Below, piece by piece: positions 9,316 through 19,410 of a DNA stretch of 40,227 nt (its first letter is position 1; each line of letters starts with the position of its first letter). Made by a program: the position numbers and the translations under genes. The stretch is from Gnetum montanum. Its lineage: Eukaryota > Streptophyta > Gnetopsida > Gnetales > Gnetaceae. Under the pieces are notes generated by a model. The model had not been told where the DNA came from. It saw only the letters and a list, made by a program, of their open reading frames with translations, and ran no database searches. The DNA lies in contig MNCI01003674.1 in NCBI GenBank assembly GCA_015680685.1, positions 159,415-199,641 of the forward strand, in the 5' to 3' direction.

Positions 9316-11300
9316 ATGCCTCTCCTACAAGATTACAATAATGCCACACCTAGTGAGGAAATTCATTGGAGAACCAACGAATTATATGACAATGAAGAGT
9401 GGAGTATGCAACCCGAGGTGGGGGTTTCTTATAAATAGAAATGAAGGAAAGATCGTCCCAACACATTAAATCATAACTTACTCAATGACGATGAACCCCT
9501 ACTGGCCACTACAAGCCTAACACAAATACAAGAGGCTGTTCAAATCTCACATAGGCATTGTAAAGAGAGTCGCCTCCCTAGGCTCGATTTAAACAACTTT
9601 TCCAATTTTTTAGGAGGCTATGACTTAGATCCACAACAACATTTACAAGCCTTCTACGATGCCTGTACATGGAACAACATTGATAATGGTTGGCAAAAAC
9701 TCAAGCTCTTTCCTATGACATTCATTGGCCAAGCAAAAGTATGGTATAGATCATTAAGACCAAATTCAATACAACGTTGGCCAACGATGGTAGAACTCTT
9801 TAACGAAAGATATAAAACCTATGCAAGAGTGTCAACCTTGACGAAACAAATCCAAGAATGGAAACAAGCACAACATGAACCCTTGGACATGGCCTTAGAA
9901 AGATATTATGCACTGTTAAACAACTATCCATGCCATGAGTTCTTTGACGAAAGGCTAATGTACCATATCATTGATGGGCTTCGTGATGCAATAAGAGAAA
10001 CCCTAGGGATGTATGTCCAAGGTCAACTATAGGAACTATGAACCCCTCAAGTCCAAAATCTTATTAAGTGGGTAGCAAAAGAGGAAGGAGAAATGGCTAG
10101 ATGGGAGAGTGTTGAAAAACATCAATGGGACCAAAATCTCAACTTAAAAAAGGTCCATAATTATAAAAAGGAGAAATCAACCTATCCCAAGGAGGAAGAA
10201 CCATCTTTTCTAGTACAAAAATCATTAGAAGAATTCGAGGCAAAGATTAATAAGATGTTGGAGTGGACGCATAAAAAGTATGGAGAATATATCGATATTA
10301 TTAGAGATAGAGTTTTGACAACCCGAGGAGCAAGAAAAAGTATCATTAGACAATCAGAAAGAAGGGATGAGGAAGATAAGGGCTCAACTACCAATCATAT
10401 GTATGAATGCAACATTTTCCTATACGATCACCCCAAGGGCCAATGCCCAATCTTGTTATATTAATGAGCATTGGGGAAGCACGTTACACCCAGAGTTCAT
10501 ACAGAGATACTATGTTTGATCCCAGTGGCAACAATCCCAGTCGTGGGGGAAGCCACCCCTAAATTGGAGGCACCCTTCATATCATCCGAATCCAAATGCT
10601 TATCTAGTCCAATACCCTATTTCTCCAACTAGGTCAACATACTCTATCTCACCGCATTATCATTCTTCCCAATACTATCAGCCCATGTCCTCAACACAAC
10701 CACTACCTTGTGTACCTTACACTTCTCCTAAATTTCAACGTTCTCATCCTTTCCCTCCTTCTACGTCGCCACCTATTGTTCCTGAAGTTTTTGCACCACA
10801 GCAACAACCCACAAACGTTACTTATGCTACTATTGCCAACAACAGTGAGAGACCTCAGCAACATCGAAGGTGTCCCTTCTTTAGAAATGACCATAGGAAG
10901 GGACAACACAATTCCAAGGCCACTGCATTCTCCAACTCAGCACAATTCCAACACTATGGTGCACCCTTCTCTTCGAACCCAACGCCTCATGTTACTTCAT
11001 CAGGGTCATCAATTAACACTCCAACAACCGTACAGCCGAATGAATATAGCCATGGAGAGTGACACCCCGATCCTTGCATACCATCATACAGTCACAAATA
11101 TCATAGTGGGTCACCTCTTTATTTGAGAACCACATCTCATAAATTTCCCCACTATGTTTGCTATAACCAAGTGTGTGAACCCCAATGGGGTAGGTATGAC
11201 CAAGTTCCGATATTTCCAACATGCAAGGATCCTCATCTTTCAACTATTAATCCTTTCCATGCTCAAAAGTTTACTTATGGGGGATATCCCTCATTCTAAT
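9316..11300 (+). pseudogene. Element B gag
   Basis: Only structural gene of B. An ATG at 9316 opens MPLLQDYNNATPSEE. The capsid core at 9560-10030 (GGYDLDPQQHLQAFYDAC, then WYRSLRPNSIQRWPTMVELF, KQIQEWKQAQHEPLD, IIDGLRDAIRETLG) parallels A and C and is the best preserved of the three. The zinc knuckle at about 10408-10446 reads CNIFLYDHPKGQC: its second Cys is Phe. After two stops and a frameshift at about 10464 the P/Q/S-rich tail runs to about 11300 (QKFTYGGYPSF). No protease motif follows, unlike A and C. Confidence 0.88.
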
Positions 11301-12660
11301 AACAAGAAGGATTAATAACTACTTTTCATTTTCTTTAATTTTACAACTTTTTGTTTTCCAATTTTTCATTTTTCAATTTCTCGTTTTATCTTTTTAGCTT
11401 TTCATAAGTAATCTCATCTATGAATAAAACACTCATGTGGCTCATTGGTTGAGGTGTGTTCTATGTTATCAAGTCTCGAGTGATCAATTATGTGGAAAGT
11501 GAGCCTATTACACCCACTCATCCATTCTACAAATAAGAGGTTTTGTTCAAGGGTACAATGATATTCTTGACATCCTTGAAACTTAAAATTAATTTTGTGT
11601 TCATTGTACCCAGAATGAAGAAGGATGGATCAAGAGGGAATGATTAGGATGTGAAATCAAGGGGACTTCTGGATTCTATTTGGTGATGTCTATGGAAGTT
11701 ATCATGCAACGTGGTTGTACTAAGATCCTTGTAGATCTAACGAAAAATGGGAGTAAGAGTAATCAAAAGGGCACTCAAAAATATAATGTTGTTTTAGGAG
11801 GGGTCCCACTAGAAAGACATGCACCCATGCCCGAAGGTTGGTGGCTTCTTTGGATCTAGCAATCAAAAAAAAAAGAGAGAAAAAAAAACAAAAACACGAA
11901 GAAAGTGCCACAAAGCAAAAAAATCACTCCTCCCTTGAACAAAATGCCAAGTGATCGTACGCCTTGTTGTTCTAGTACTCTCATAGTCGCTCATCATGGG
12001 ATGAAACAATGCAGTGTCACTGATCAAAGGAATGGACTTGGTCCTGATCTTGGAATGATGGGTTAATGACATATTAATCATGCTTTACACACAGGATTCA
12101 TTGTGCCCTGGGTCAGTTACCTCATGTCCCAATCTCTACAATCCCTTCTATAGTTCGTCTCATCTCGTTGTTCATGTAATTGTAGGTCGTTTCTTGTATA
12201 GCGTAGAATTCTTACCTCACTCTGGTGATACTTACATGTGTGTGTTTTGTGGAACCAGTGTGGATTACATTTAACCCTTCTAGTACCTACAGACACTTTT
12301 AAGTGTGGTTACGCAAGGGCATTATAGGTTGGAACCTACTTTGGGGAGGACCCAGTTGCGTAATTTTTGTAATTTTCACTCATCACCCATCTTCCACACA
12401 CCATTTATTACCCTCAGCACATTTTCAACAATGTTCTTTCCCTTATCACTATCCCTCTAAATTCCAACGTTCCTGTGAACCATCACATGGCCTTTTTCTC
12501 TCCCTTACCACCCGAAGCCTTTAGCGATCAATTCCACCCACATATCATTATTCGTTCCTTCAAAAATAACTAAATTACCCTAGAACCCTTAAAAACTTGA
12601 CCATATGTCCTTAATTCACATTGGTAATTTCAAAAAAGCCTTCAAAATTTGGTATTTTCT
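11301..12660 (+). other. Non-coding block of element B shared with A and C
   Basis: No plausible gene. It opens with a T-rich tract (11320-11400), then motifs in the order found in element C: ataagaggtt...caatgatattctt, the gtgaaatcaaggggacttct stretch at about 11651, agatctaacgaaaaatggga at 11733, gaaagacatgcacccatgcc at about 11812, atacttacatgtgtgtgttt at about 12229 and the two-stem hairpin at 12309-12363. Spacing is similar in C (38330-39930). Presumably an RNA-level element. Confidence 0.7.
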
Positions 12661-12670
12661 CTTGAGCCTA

Positions 12671-12714
12671 AATATCGATAGGCCACGATATCGCGTCACA
12701 TAAACTTATAAATA
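12671..12714 (+). promoter_or_regulatory. Internal promoter-like segment of element B
   Basis: aatatcgataggccacgata continues to ccacgatatcgcgtcac (12683-12699), which repeats the core of B's own U3 (cacgatatcgcgtacgcgat, 16191-16210), and is followed by a TATA box, tataaata, at 12707-12714, as in the LTR. It lies about 470 bases upstream of ORF2. Proposed to drive a second transcript for ORF2; this is inference. Confidence 0.5.
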
Positions 12715-13186
12715 CGTGACCCCCTCGCACCACTTACCATCATTTTCAACTATTCATGCAAGGGAGTTTTTTGAATTTTTCTCTACAACTTGTGATTGTG
12801 AGACCCTTGTTTTTATACCTATATCTCACTTGCTGGTACTACGATTTTTATTCCATCTGAACCTACTTGAACCTGGAGTGTTCAGCTTAGTTGTGGGGGA
12901 GGGACACATGCCGAATAACGCATCAAATTTTTGGAATTTATCATCATCCAAAGGAAATTATTAAGGGTAATTAGTTATAACATTAAAGATAAATGTGCCA
13001 AAAATAATTTCATCCCCTTAGTTATACCGGGAAATTAATTTGGAAACCACCTAACTTAAAAGGACTCACTATTATAATCTTTTGGGAAACATCACATAGA
13101 AATAAATTAATTAATTAAGGCAAGTAGTAAGGTATAAATTAACTTTGAAAATAACCTTACTAATGATTAGCCCCGTGTGATTGCAG

Positions 13187-15974
13187 ATGGCCTCGAAACG
13201 TGGACAATACGAAGGCCCTGCTCAAGGTGGGAGCAAATGACCTAGGAGAGGCGAAGGATAAGTATTTGTCAGAAAAAATGTAGAGTAAGAGGAATAATCA
13301 TTTAGCATTCACCAAGAAGACCCTACTACTGTACAATCAAGGTAGGCAGAAGGAGGAGCTGATGCAGTGCCTGAACAGGGACAACATCTCACGTTGTCCC
13401 AGGATTGTGTTCAGGCTATCCATGAAAGGTCCACATTCACTACGATGATTGTGGAATTAAATTTTGAACCATTTGTAGAGTTTTCTCCTAAGGCTATTAG
13501 GGACCACCTCAAAGGATATCCCTTATGGCCTATCCTCTCTGAAAGTAGTGCCTGGTACCTAGGGGATACGTACCAATTTTGGCACAATAGAGAACAAAGC
13601 ACCATAGTTAATATTTGTGGTGTGATAGTTGATTTCTCTGTGTATGCCATTTTGAAAGTCTTAAACCTTCCGAATATAGGGCCAAAGATTTCTCAATTAT
13701 CTACCTGTTTAGACCTTGATGCACAATGAGTTTGGTTGGAAAGGGCATATGGCAAGGATAAGGCATTTAGAGAGTTGATGATGGAAGAAAGGATCTATTT
13801 CAAAATTAGAACGTATCACCTCTTCCCCATGAAGGGCTTAAAAAGGATTTCAACATATGTGGCAAGGGGATGTGTAGTATTGATGGGAAAGATTAATGTT
13901 AACCTACCTCATCTATACTTTATAGAGATCCTAAGGTGGTTCGAAGAATGGAAGATAGGGAAGATGACATTGCCCTTCCCTTGCCTTATCAATAAGCTGT
14001 GTTGACGTGCTGGTATCAAAGGATACACTAATGATGTTCTCCGAAAAGCCAAAAATGCTTCATATGTTGAATTGTTAAAATCACCAGCCGCAAGGAAAAT
14101 CACTGGTGAGACGCTAGGTCCGAAACAAGAAAAAGAACAGACGGCAGGGCCAATTGCAACTCAACTTGTAGGACCCAACCAACTTCCAAGTATGGAACCC
14201 AGCCAACAACAAGAAGCAGGGCCTAGCACAGGCCAAGATCAACCACCGCCACCGCAAGATTACAGACCATCGATGAGCCATCTCAAGGCCATCACTGAGA
14301 CGATCATTTGGGGAAGTTGTGATGATGCAAATCTCTTTTGCGTCATTGATGATGCCATAGAACCCATGGTTTCTTTGGATCGTGCAAGGGGTGAAATGTC
14401 CATCCATACAGGAGGAGGGAAAAGCGCTTGGTCACAACAGATCTCGTGGAACGCTGCATCTTTCCAAGTGCAATTAGAAACTAGTGAAGGGGCCACAGTG
14501 GTGGTCATGCAACACCAAGATGTAGTGGAAGTCATAGAAGTCGTCATAGACGACATTAAAGAATCATTCAATGTACCTGTTATGCCACTGGCAGATCTCA
14601 CAGGAGCACGGGATGCTCAAACATTGGTCGAAACCTCAATGACTCCTACGGAACATGAGGATGTACTTGATCAATTACTACAAATAAGCCAAGTAATGAC
14701 ATTCCTATTTTACATCCCTTAGGATGTTATGGTAATTCAATTAGACCTCATTTCCACCAAAGGAAAGCTGGTCTTGATAGAGGTGAAGGCCAAGCACGCT
14801 GAAGCAGAGGTGCAAAAATTGCAAGAAAGGCTCATGGCCCTACAAGCATCACAGCGGGACCCTTTGCAATTTATTCCCACATAACAGCTAGACAATTTCA
14901 AAGCTGAGCAGCTGACCAAACTAATAATGGAGAATAAGAAGGTGGTAGAAGAAAAAGAGAAGGTTTTTTGGGATGCCTCTGCAGCACAAGCGCAAACTCA
15001 TGCGCATACAAAGGCACTCAAGGCCTTACAAGAGGAAAACAAGTAGCTTGTTGCTGACAACCTTTGGTTGACTGCTATGCAAAAGTAAAAGAATGTTCTC
15101 AAAGAACATTTTCATCAGTTTCAAGAACAATTCATCCAAGTCAACCAAAACATGAACCGTGTAGCCAGGGAGAATCGAACCCTCTCAATGAAGGAGGTAC
15201 GTGCCATCCACCAAAATACAGCTATCGAAATAAGCATGTGGCAAAATGAGACTAAACGACCTGAAAAGATAAAGGAGCACTTCTGGAACCAAGTGGGGAT
15301 GTACAAAAAAATCATTGAAAAGGAGATCCATATGGCCAAGGCCCACATCAATGCTATTAGTGCTCAACACACTGACTGGCTGGCCATATTGGACACATAT
15401 GCATTTCCCACCAGGAGGAAGTTAAGAACCAGGACCTGCAGATCCAAGACCTTACAGAATACATGGAATTGGAAAACCTGTGGTATGCCAACCTTTCCAT
15501 GTTAACAGCAGGGTGCCCAAAAATAGAGCTCACGCAACAGGTAGCCACCACCTATAGCAAATATGAAACAGAATTTGCAGAACGCAAGAAGATATTACAA
15601 AAATTAGAGATTGCAAATTCTGAACTTAAGGTGGTTAAAGAAAGCTACTAGGGAAAAAAAGGTGTCACAACATATTTGGCTTGATGGTTTGTAGATTTTC
15701 AAGAATACAGAGACAAAGCCAGAGCCTACAAGGAGGAATGATGGGTGTTTGTGGCTTGGTATGTCAAGGCAAATCAAATGTTTCCGCAGCTACCCTGCCC
15801 ATGGGAAGTGCCGACTCCATCAAACATTAAAACATTAGCATGGATGATGCAAGACCCTCAAACTGAAGAGGAGAAGCTCTAGGCCATACTTCAACGCCAT
15901 CAAGTCCCAAGACCTGGAGCACAAGACAAGGGAAAAGCACCCATGGAGGAGCCCTTGCCACCAGGAACTACATG
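13187..15974 (+). pseudogene. Element B ORF2, globular plus coiled-coil protein
   Basis: About 930 codons, mostly in one frame, interrupted by stops and one frameshift near 15400. The ATG (13187) directly follows ttgcag, a good splice acceptor. N-terminal part (13430-14005): FTTMIVELNFEPFVEFSPKA, DTYQFWHNREQSTIV, ICGVIVDFSVYAILKVLNLP and a LPHLYFIEILRWFEEW helix. This layout resembles the 'putative plant transposon protein' family encoded by plant Athila-like elements; recognition is by pattern only. Then a P/Q-rich linker (14110-14260), a charged heptad-like K/E/Q region (14740-15650) likely to be coiled coil, and a tail KGKAPMEEPLPPGTT. No nuclease, RT or integrase motif. Function unknown. 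Confidence 0.7.
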
Positions 15975-16154
15975 AGTTCCATCAATTTTGTAGCTGTAGG
16001 ATTTTCTTTAGCATTCTTTGTGTTGTGTCTCCATTTTGTTTTGATTCCACACTACAGCATGAACCCATTCTCACCATTCAATAATCCCATACCTATCCAT
16101 TGTGTAATCAACTAAGCTTGTTCTCACTGTAACTCGAGGATGAGTTTTCATTCA
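15975..16154 (+). other. Element B 3' untranslated region
   Basis: Non-coding between ORF2 and the PPT. The last part (16130-16166: aactcgaggatgagttttca..., then attcagtcatgggggta) matches the same place in element A (21305-21340), so the 3' end is shared while the coding part upstream is not. Confidence 0.6.
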
Positions 16155-16166
16155 GTCATGGGGGTA
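16155..16166 (+). other. Polypurine tract of element B
   Basis: gtcatgggggta directly precedes the 3' LTR at 16167, at the same place and with the same sequence as in element A apart from one base. Confidence 0.8.
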
Positions 16167-16956
16167 TGATGAGTTATCATTTCGTTCACCACGATATCGC
16201 GTACGCGATATCACAACCTGTCTCCTCATCTATAAATAAGAGGTAGATAGTTCTAATAGGTAGTTTTTTCAGTTCTTAGTTTAAGTGTTAAGTTTTAAAT
16301 AGTTCTTCTCTTAACCCTTCTCTCCCAGTGTATGCCCGCAATGTGGTGATTGTAATTGTACGGCATCCTTATTCAAGTGTGACGTACTTGGACATGCACA
16401 TGATCAGAAATAAAGATCAAGATTACTTCATCATTGCAGCATTCACTTAGTTTAATTATTTATTTAATTGTTATTTACTACTTCCTTAATTAATGTTTCT
16501 TCACCCTAAACTCTTGTTAACGCGGAATGAGTACAACTTGATTACAATCATTTAAGTGTGACTACTTGGTAACCTAGTAGCGTACCTAGGATCTACATTT
16601 GGTAACCCTAGTGGTAGTCATGCATGAAGTCCAAGATGTGTATGAATGATCGAGGAACGAATGTTGATCGCACTTAGGCTAGCTTAGATCCTCTCTCACC
16701 CTCTCTCTTAGCTTAGTTAATATCATTTTCCATTACACCCAAGAGTAGCATTAGTATAGGAACACATCATGCATCTCATTCTAGACTAAACCATACATGA
16801 TAAAGTTAACACTAGTCCAGATGAGAAGATAGTAAACTGTGACCTAAGGATAACTATTTGGATACCACAACTAGTCCATCTACGGAGTTCAACCAGATCG
16901 CACATGAAACACTTGTATTCGTAAGGTTGAGTGTAGGGGTACCTTGCCATTCATCA
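16167..16956 (+). repeat. 3' LTR of element B
   Basis: 790 bp, TGATGAGTTA to TTCATCA, the partner of 8385-9174 with no net length change. U3 carries the perfect 20-bp palindrome GATATCGCGTACGCGATATC at 16193-16212, and a TATA box at 16231-16238. Followed by target duplicate tcttc and the continuation of element A's RT. Confidence 0.94.
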
Positions 16957-16961
16957 TCTTC

Positions 16962-17640
16962 GATACCATTACAGGGAATTGCTATTACAGTTTTCTAGAT
17001 GGTTATAGTGGTTACAATCAAATCCAAATAGCATCAAAAGATCAAGCCAAAACTACATTCACAAGTCCTTGGGGAACATTTGCATATAGTCAAATGTTGT
17101 TTGGCTTGTACAATGCTCTAGCAACATTTCAGCATTTGGTTCTTAGTATATTTCAGTAGCAAATAGGAAATGGTGTGGAGGTTTTTATGGATGATTTCTC
17201 CACCTATGAAGCGAACTTTGAACAAGCCTTTGATTGATTAGAGCAAGTACTAAAACGATGTGTTGAAACCAACCTAAGGCTCAATTGGTAGAAAATCCAC
17301 TTAACGGTCCAAGAGGGCATTGTATTAGGGCATAAAATTTCACAAATAGGGATAGAGGTAGATCCTAAGAAAATTAAAGTCATCCAAGGAATCACTCGTC
17401 AACCTAAAACTATAAAATATGTTCAGTCATTCCTTGGACATACTAGCTATTATAAATGCTTCATTGAGAACTTTTCGAAGATTACAAAACCATTGGTAGA
17501 ATTAATGAAAAAGGACGTATTCTTTGAATGGACCAAGGAATGTGAGTTAGCCTTCCAAAACTTGAAGCAAAATCTCATAGAAACACCCATTCTACAAGCC
17601 CCTAACTGGTCCAAACCATTCCATATAATGACTGACACAT
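16962..17640 (+). pseudogene. Element A reverse transcriptase, catalytic part
   Basis: Continues RT after element B. The order is SFLDGYSGYNQIQIA (first catalytic Asp, about 16993-17035), TTFTSPWGTFAYSQMLFGLY, then the YXDD-box region as VFMDDFS (17181-17201), KRCVETNLRLNW, the IVLGHKISQIGIEVD stretch and FLGHTSYYKCFIENFSKITK. The Asp pair of the active site is intact. Stops occur at about 17158, 17237 and 17288. Joined to 7900-8379 this makes a normal-length gypsy RT, which proves the split is an insertion and not a rearrangement. Confidence 0.93.
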
Positions 17641-18086
17641 CCAATTTTTCTATAGGAGTTGTACTTACATAGTTAGATGAGCACAAACATCCCTATTACA
17701 TTCACTATGCAATTCAAAGTATTGCTAGTGCACAACTCAACTATACCACAATAGAAAAAGAGTTAACGGTTGTTGTGTTTGCACTAGAGAAATTTAGGCA
17801 CTATGTATTAGGCTATAAGGTATTTGTACACATAGATCATAGTGCGACTTGGTTCCTTATGAATAAACCAATGGTGAGCCCTCACATCATATGATGGCTT
17901 GTGATCTTGCAAGAGTTCAATATCACGATAATAGATTGTAAAGGCACCGAGAATGTTGTTGCCAATCATTTATCTCGGTTGCAATGGGACAACAAAGAGG
18001 ATGAATACCTAATTTTTGATCACTTCCCTAATGAACTCCTCTTTGTAGGTGTAATAAAAAATCAATCACCCACAAATACAAACTAG
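17617..18086 (+). pseudogene. Element A RNase H
   Basis: Degrades the RNA strand of the RNA-DNA hybrid. Recognisable motifs are FHIMTDTSNFSIGVVL (first Asp, about 17632), YTTIEKELTVVVFALEKFRH (Glu), VHIDHSA (Asp, about 17832) and the end motif NVVANHLSRL (about 17953). One stop follows VVLT at 17671. The order and spacing are those of the gypsy RNase H attached to RT. It continues into integrase without a separate gene. Confidence 0.9.
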
Positions 18087-18099
18087 TATAGTAGCATTC

Positions 18100-19410
18100 T
18101 TACTTATCTTCTCATGCAATAAACACCACAAAGGTTGGACATTAGAAAGAAACAATAGTTTCTCCACCAAGCCAAATATTTCATGGAAATCAATGGACAC
18201 TTTTACAAGGTATGTTCCGATGGCTTGGTTCGATGGTGTGTTCCCAATGGAGATCAATTGTGAGTTCTCCAAGACACTCATGAGGGCCCTTGGGAGATGA
18301 GAAACCATTAAAATCTTACTTGTAGGATATTATTGGCCTACATTATTTTGGGATACCCATCGTTTTGTCCAATCTTGTAAGTGCTGCCAACGCAATGGGG
18401 GAATGACTGCTAGAATGGAGGGTCCACAATAATGGATTTAACCCTTAGAACTCTTTGACATATGGGGTGTTAATTTTATGGAGACTATTACACCAATGTC
18501 TAATGGAAAAGCATACATTGTTGTTGTTGTTGATTATTTTACAAAATGGGCAAAAGAAGCCACCGTTAATGACTGTACATCATCTACCGTTGCACGATTT
18601 CTTCAACAATAAATTGTAAATAGGTTTGGCATGCCTCGTGCACTTATTTCTGACAACGGTACACATTTTACATATGCGAATTTTCAGAATTTGATGCAAT
18701 GCTTAGGAGTTGAGCATAAACTAACTACACCATATCATCCTCAAGTGAATGGTCAAGCCAAAGTCACTAATAGGAAAATCACATAAATTTTGACATGAAC
18801 CATTAGCTAATATAGGTGATATTGGAGCACCAAACTGAACAATGCTCTTTGGGCCCACCACTCCACATGGAAACTCCCTATAGGCTACTCTTCCTATGAG
18901 TTAGTGTATGGTAAACTTCCAACACTTCCTATCCAAGCTGAGCTCCATACACTATCTACAACATGTGACCTTAACCTTGACCTTAGTCTAGCATAGAAAG
19001 AATGGTTAATGAACCTTAACTTGCTAGATGAAAATCGATTAGCCACACTATCATCCAACGCATTGCACAAGGCCTTCAACAAACAACATCATGACCTAAA
19101 AATTAGAAAAGTCACATATCAACCAGGAGATAGAGTTCTTTATTGGAATCTTGCACATGTGCCACAATGAACTAAATTTCAAACGTTGTGGGAAGGACCT
19201 TATATCATTCATGAAACTTTTCATTCAGGGGCCATGATGATCTATAAACCTAGAATCCCAAATAAGAAATTATTGGTCAACATCCAGCAAAGAAAACCTT
19301 TCCATGAGCCCAAAATGGCTAGTACTAATACTTCCTCTATTGATGGAAAACCCTGCTCATTATTTTGGGTCTCCTCCTTCCAACTCAATCATGGTGGAGA
19401 TGGCCACTAA
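18100..19410 (+). pseudogene. Element A integrase, no chromodomain
   Basis: Inserts the cDNA into the genome. The N-terminal zinc-binding part shows DTHEGPWE (His, about 18270) and CKCCQRNGG (Cys pair, about 18376). The core shows VVDYFTKWAKEA (first Asp, 18528), ISDNGTHF (second Asp, about 18649) and YHPQVNGQAKVTN. In that last motif the expected catalytic Glu of 'GQAE' is Lys (codon 18760-18762, gaa to aaa). The C-terminal part has GDRVLYWN and WEGPYIIHE (GPY/F module, about 19186). No chromodomain follows; the frame ends with a short tail at 19408. Multiple stops. Confidence 0.9.

Larger units (their letters stand above)
8385..16956 (+). mobile_element. Non-autonomous gypsy-type element B with ORF2
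   Basis: An 8572-bp element inserted in the RT of element A; target duplication tctta (8380-8384) and tcttc (16957-16961). Two LTRs of equal length, 790 bp. Contents in order are tRNA-Asp-type PBS, gag, a non-coding block shared with A and C, an internal promoter-like segment, ORF2, PPT and LTR. I find no protease, RT, RNase H or integrase. It must have been moved in trans, probably by an A-like element, given the same ends, primer site and PPT. LTRs differ at about 8 of the first ~97 bases. Confidence 0.92.

Noticed and set aside
10710-11126. 138-codon open frame in the proline-rich tail of element B gag
   Set aside because: It overlaps the better frame (10685-11062, P/S/Q-rich like a gag tail) and its Leu-rich composition is that of a shifted frame.
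14114-14601. Overlapping minus-strand open frames (97 and 113 codons) opposite ORF2
   Set aside because: They mirror the low-stop composition of ORF2; no recognisable domain, and ORF2 has a consistent single frame over 2.5 kb.
8385-16956. Element B as a simple duplication of element A
   Set aside because: LTR U3 and the coding content differ from A, and the flanking target duplication shows a separate insertion.
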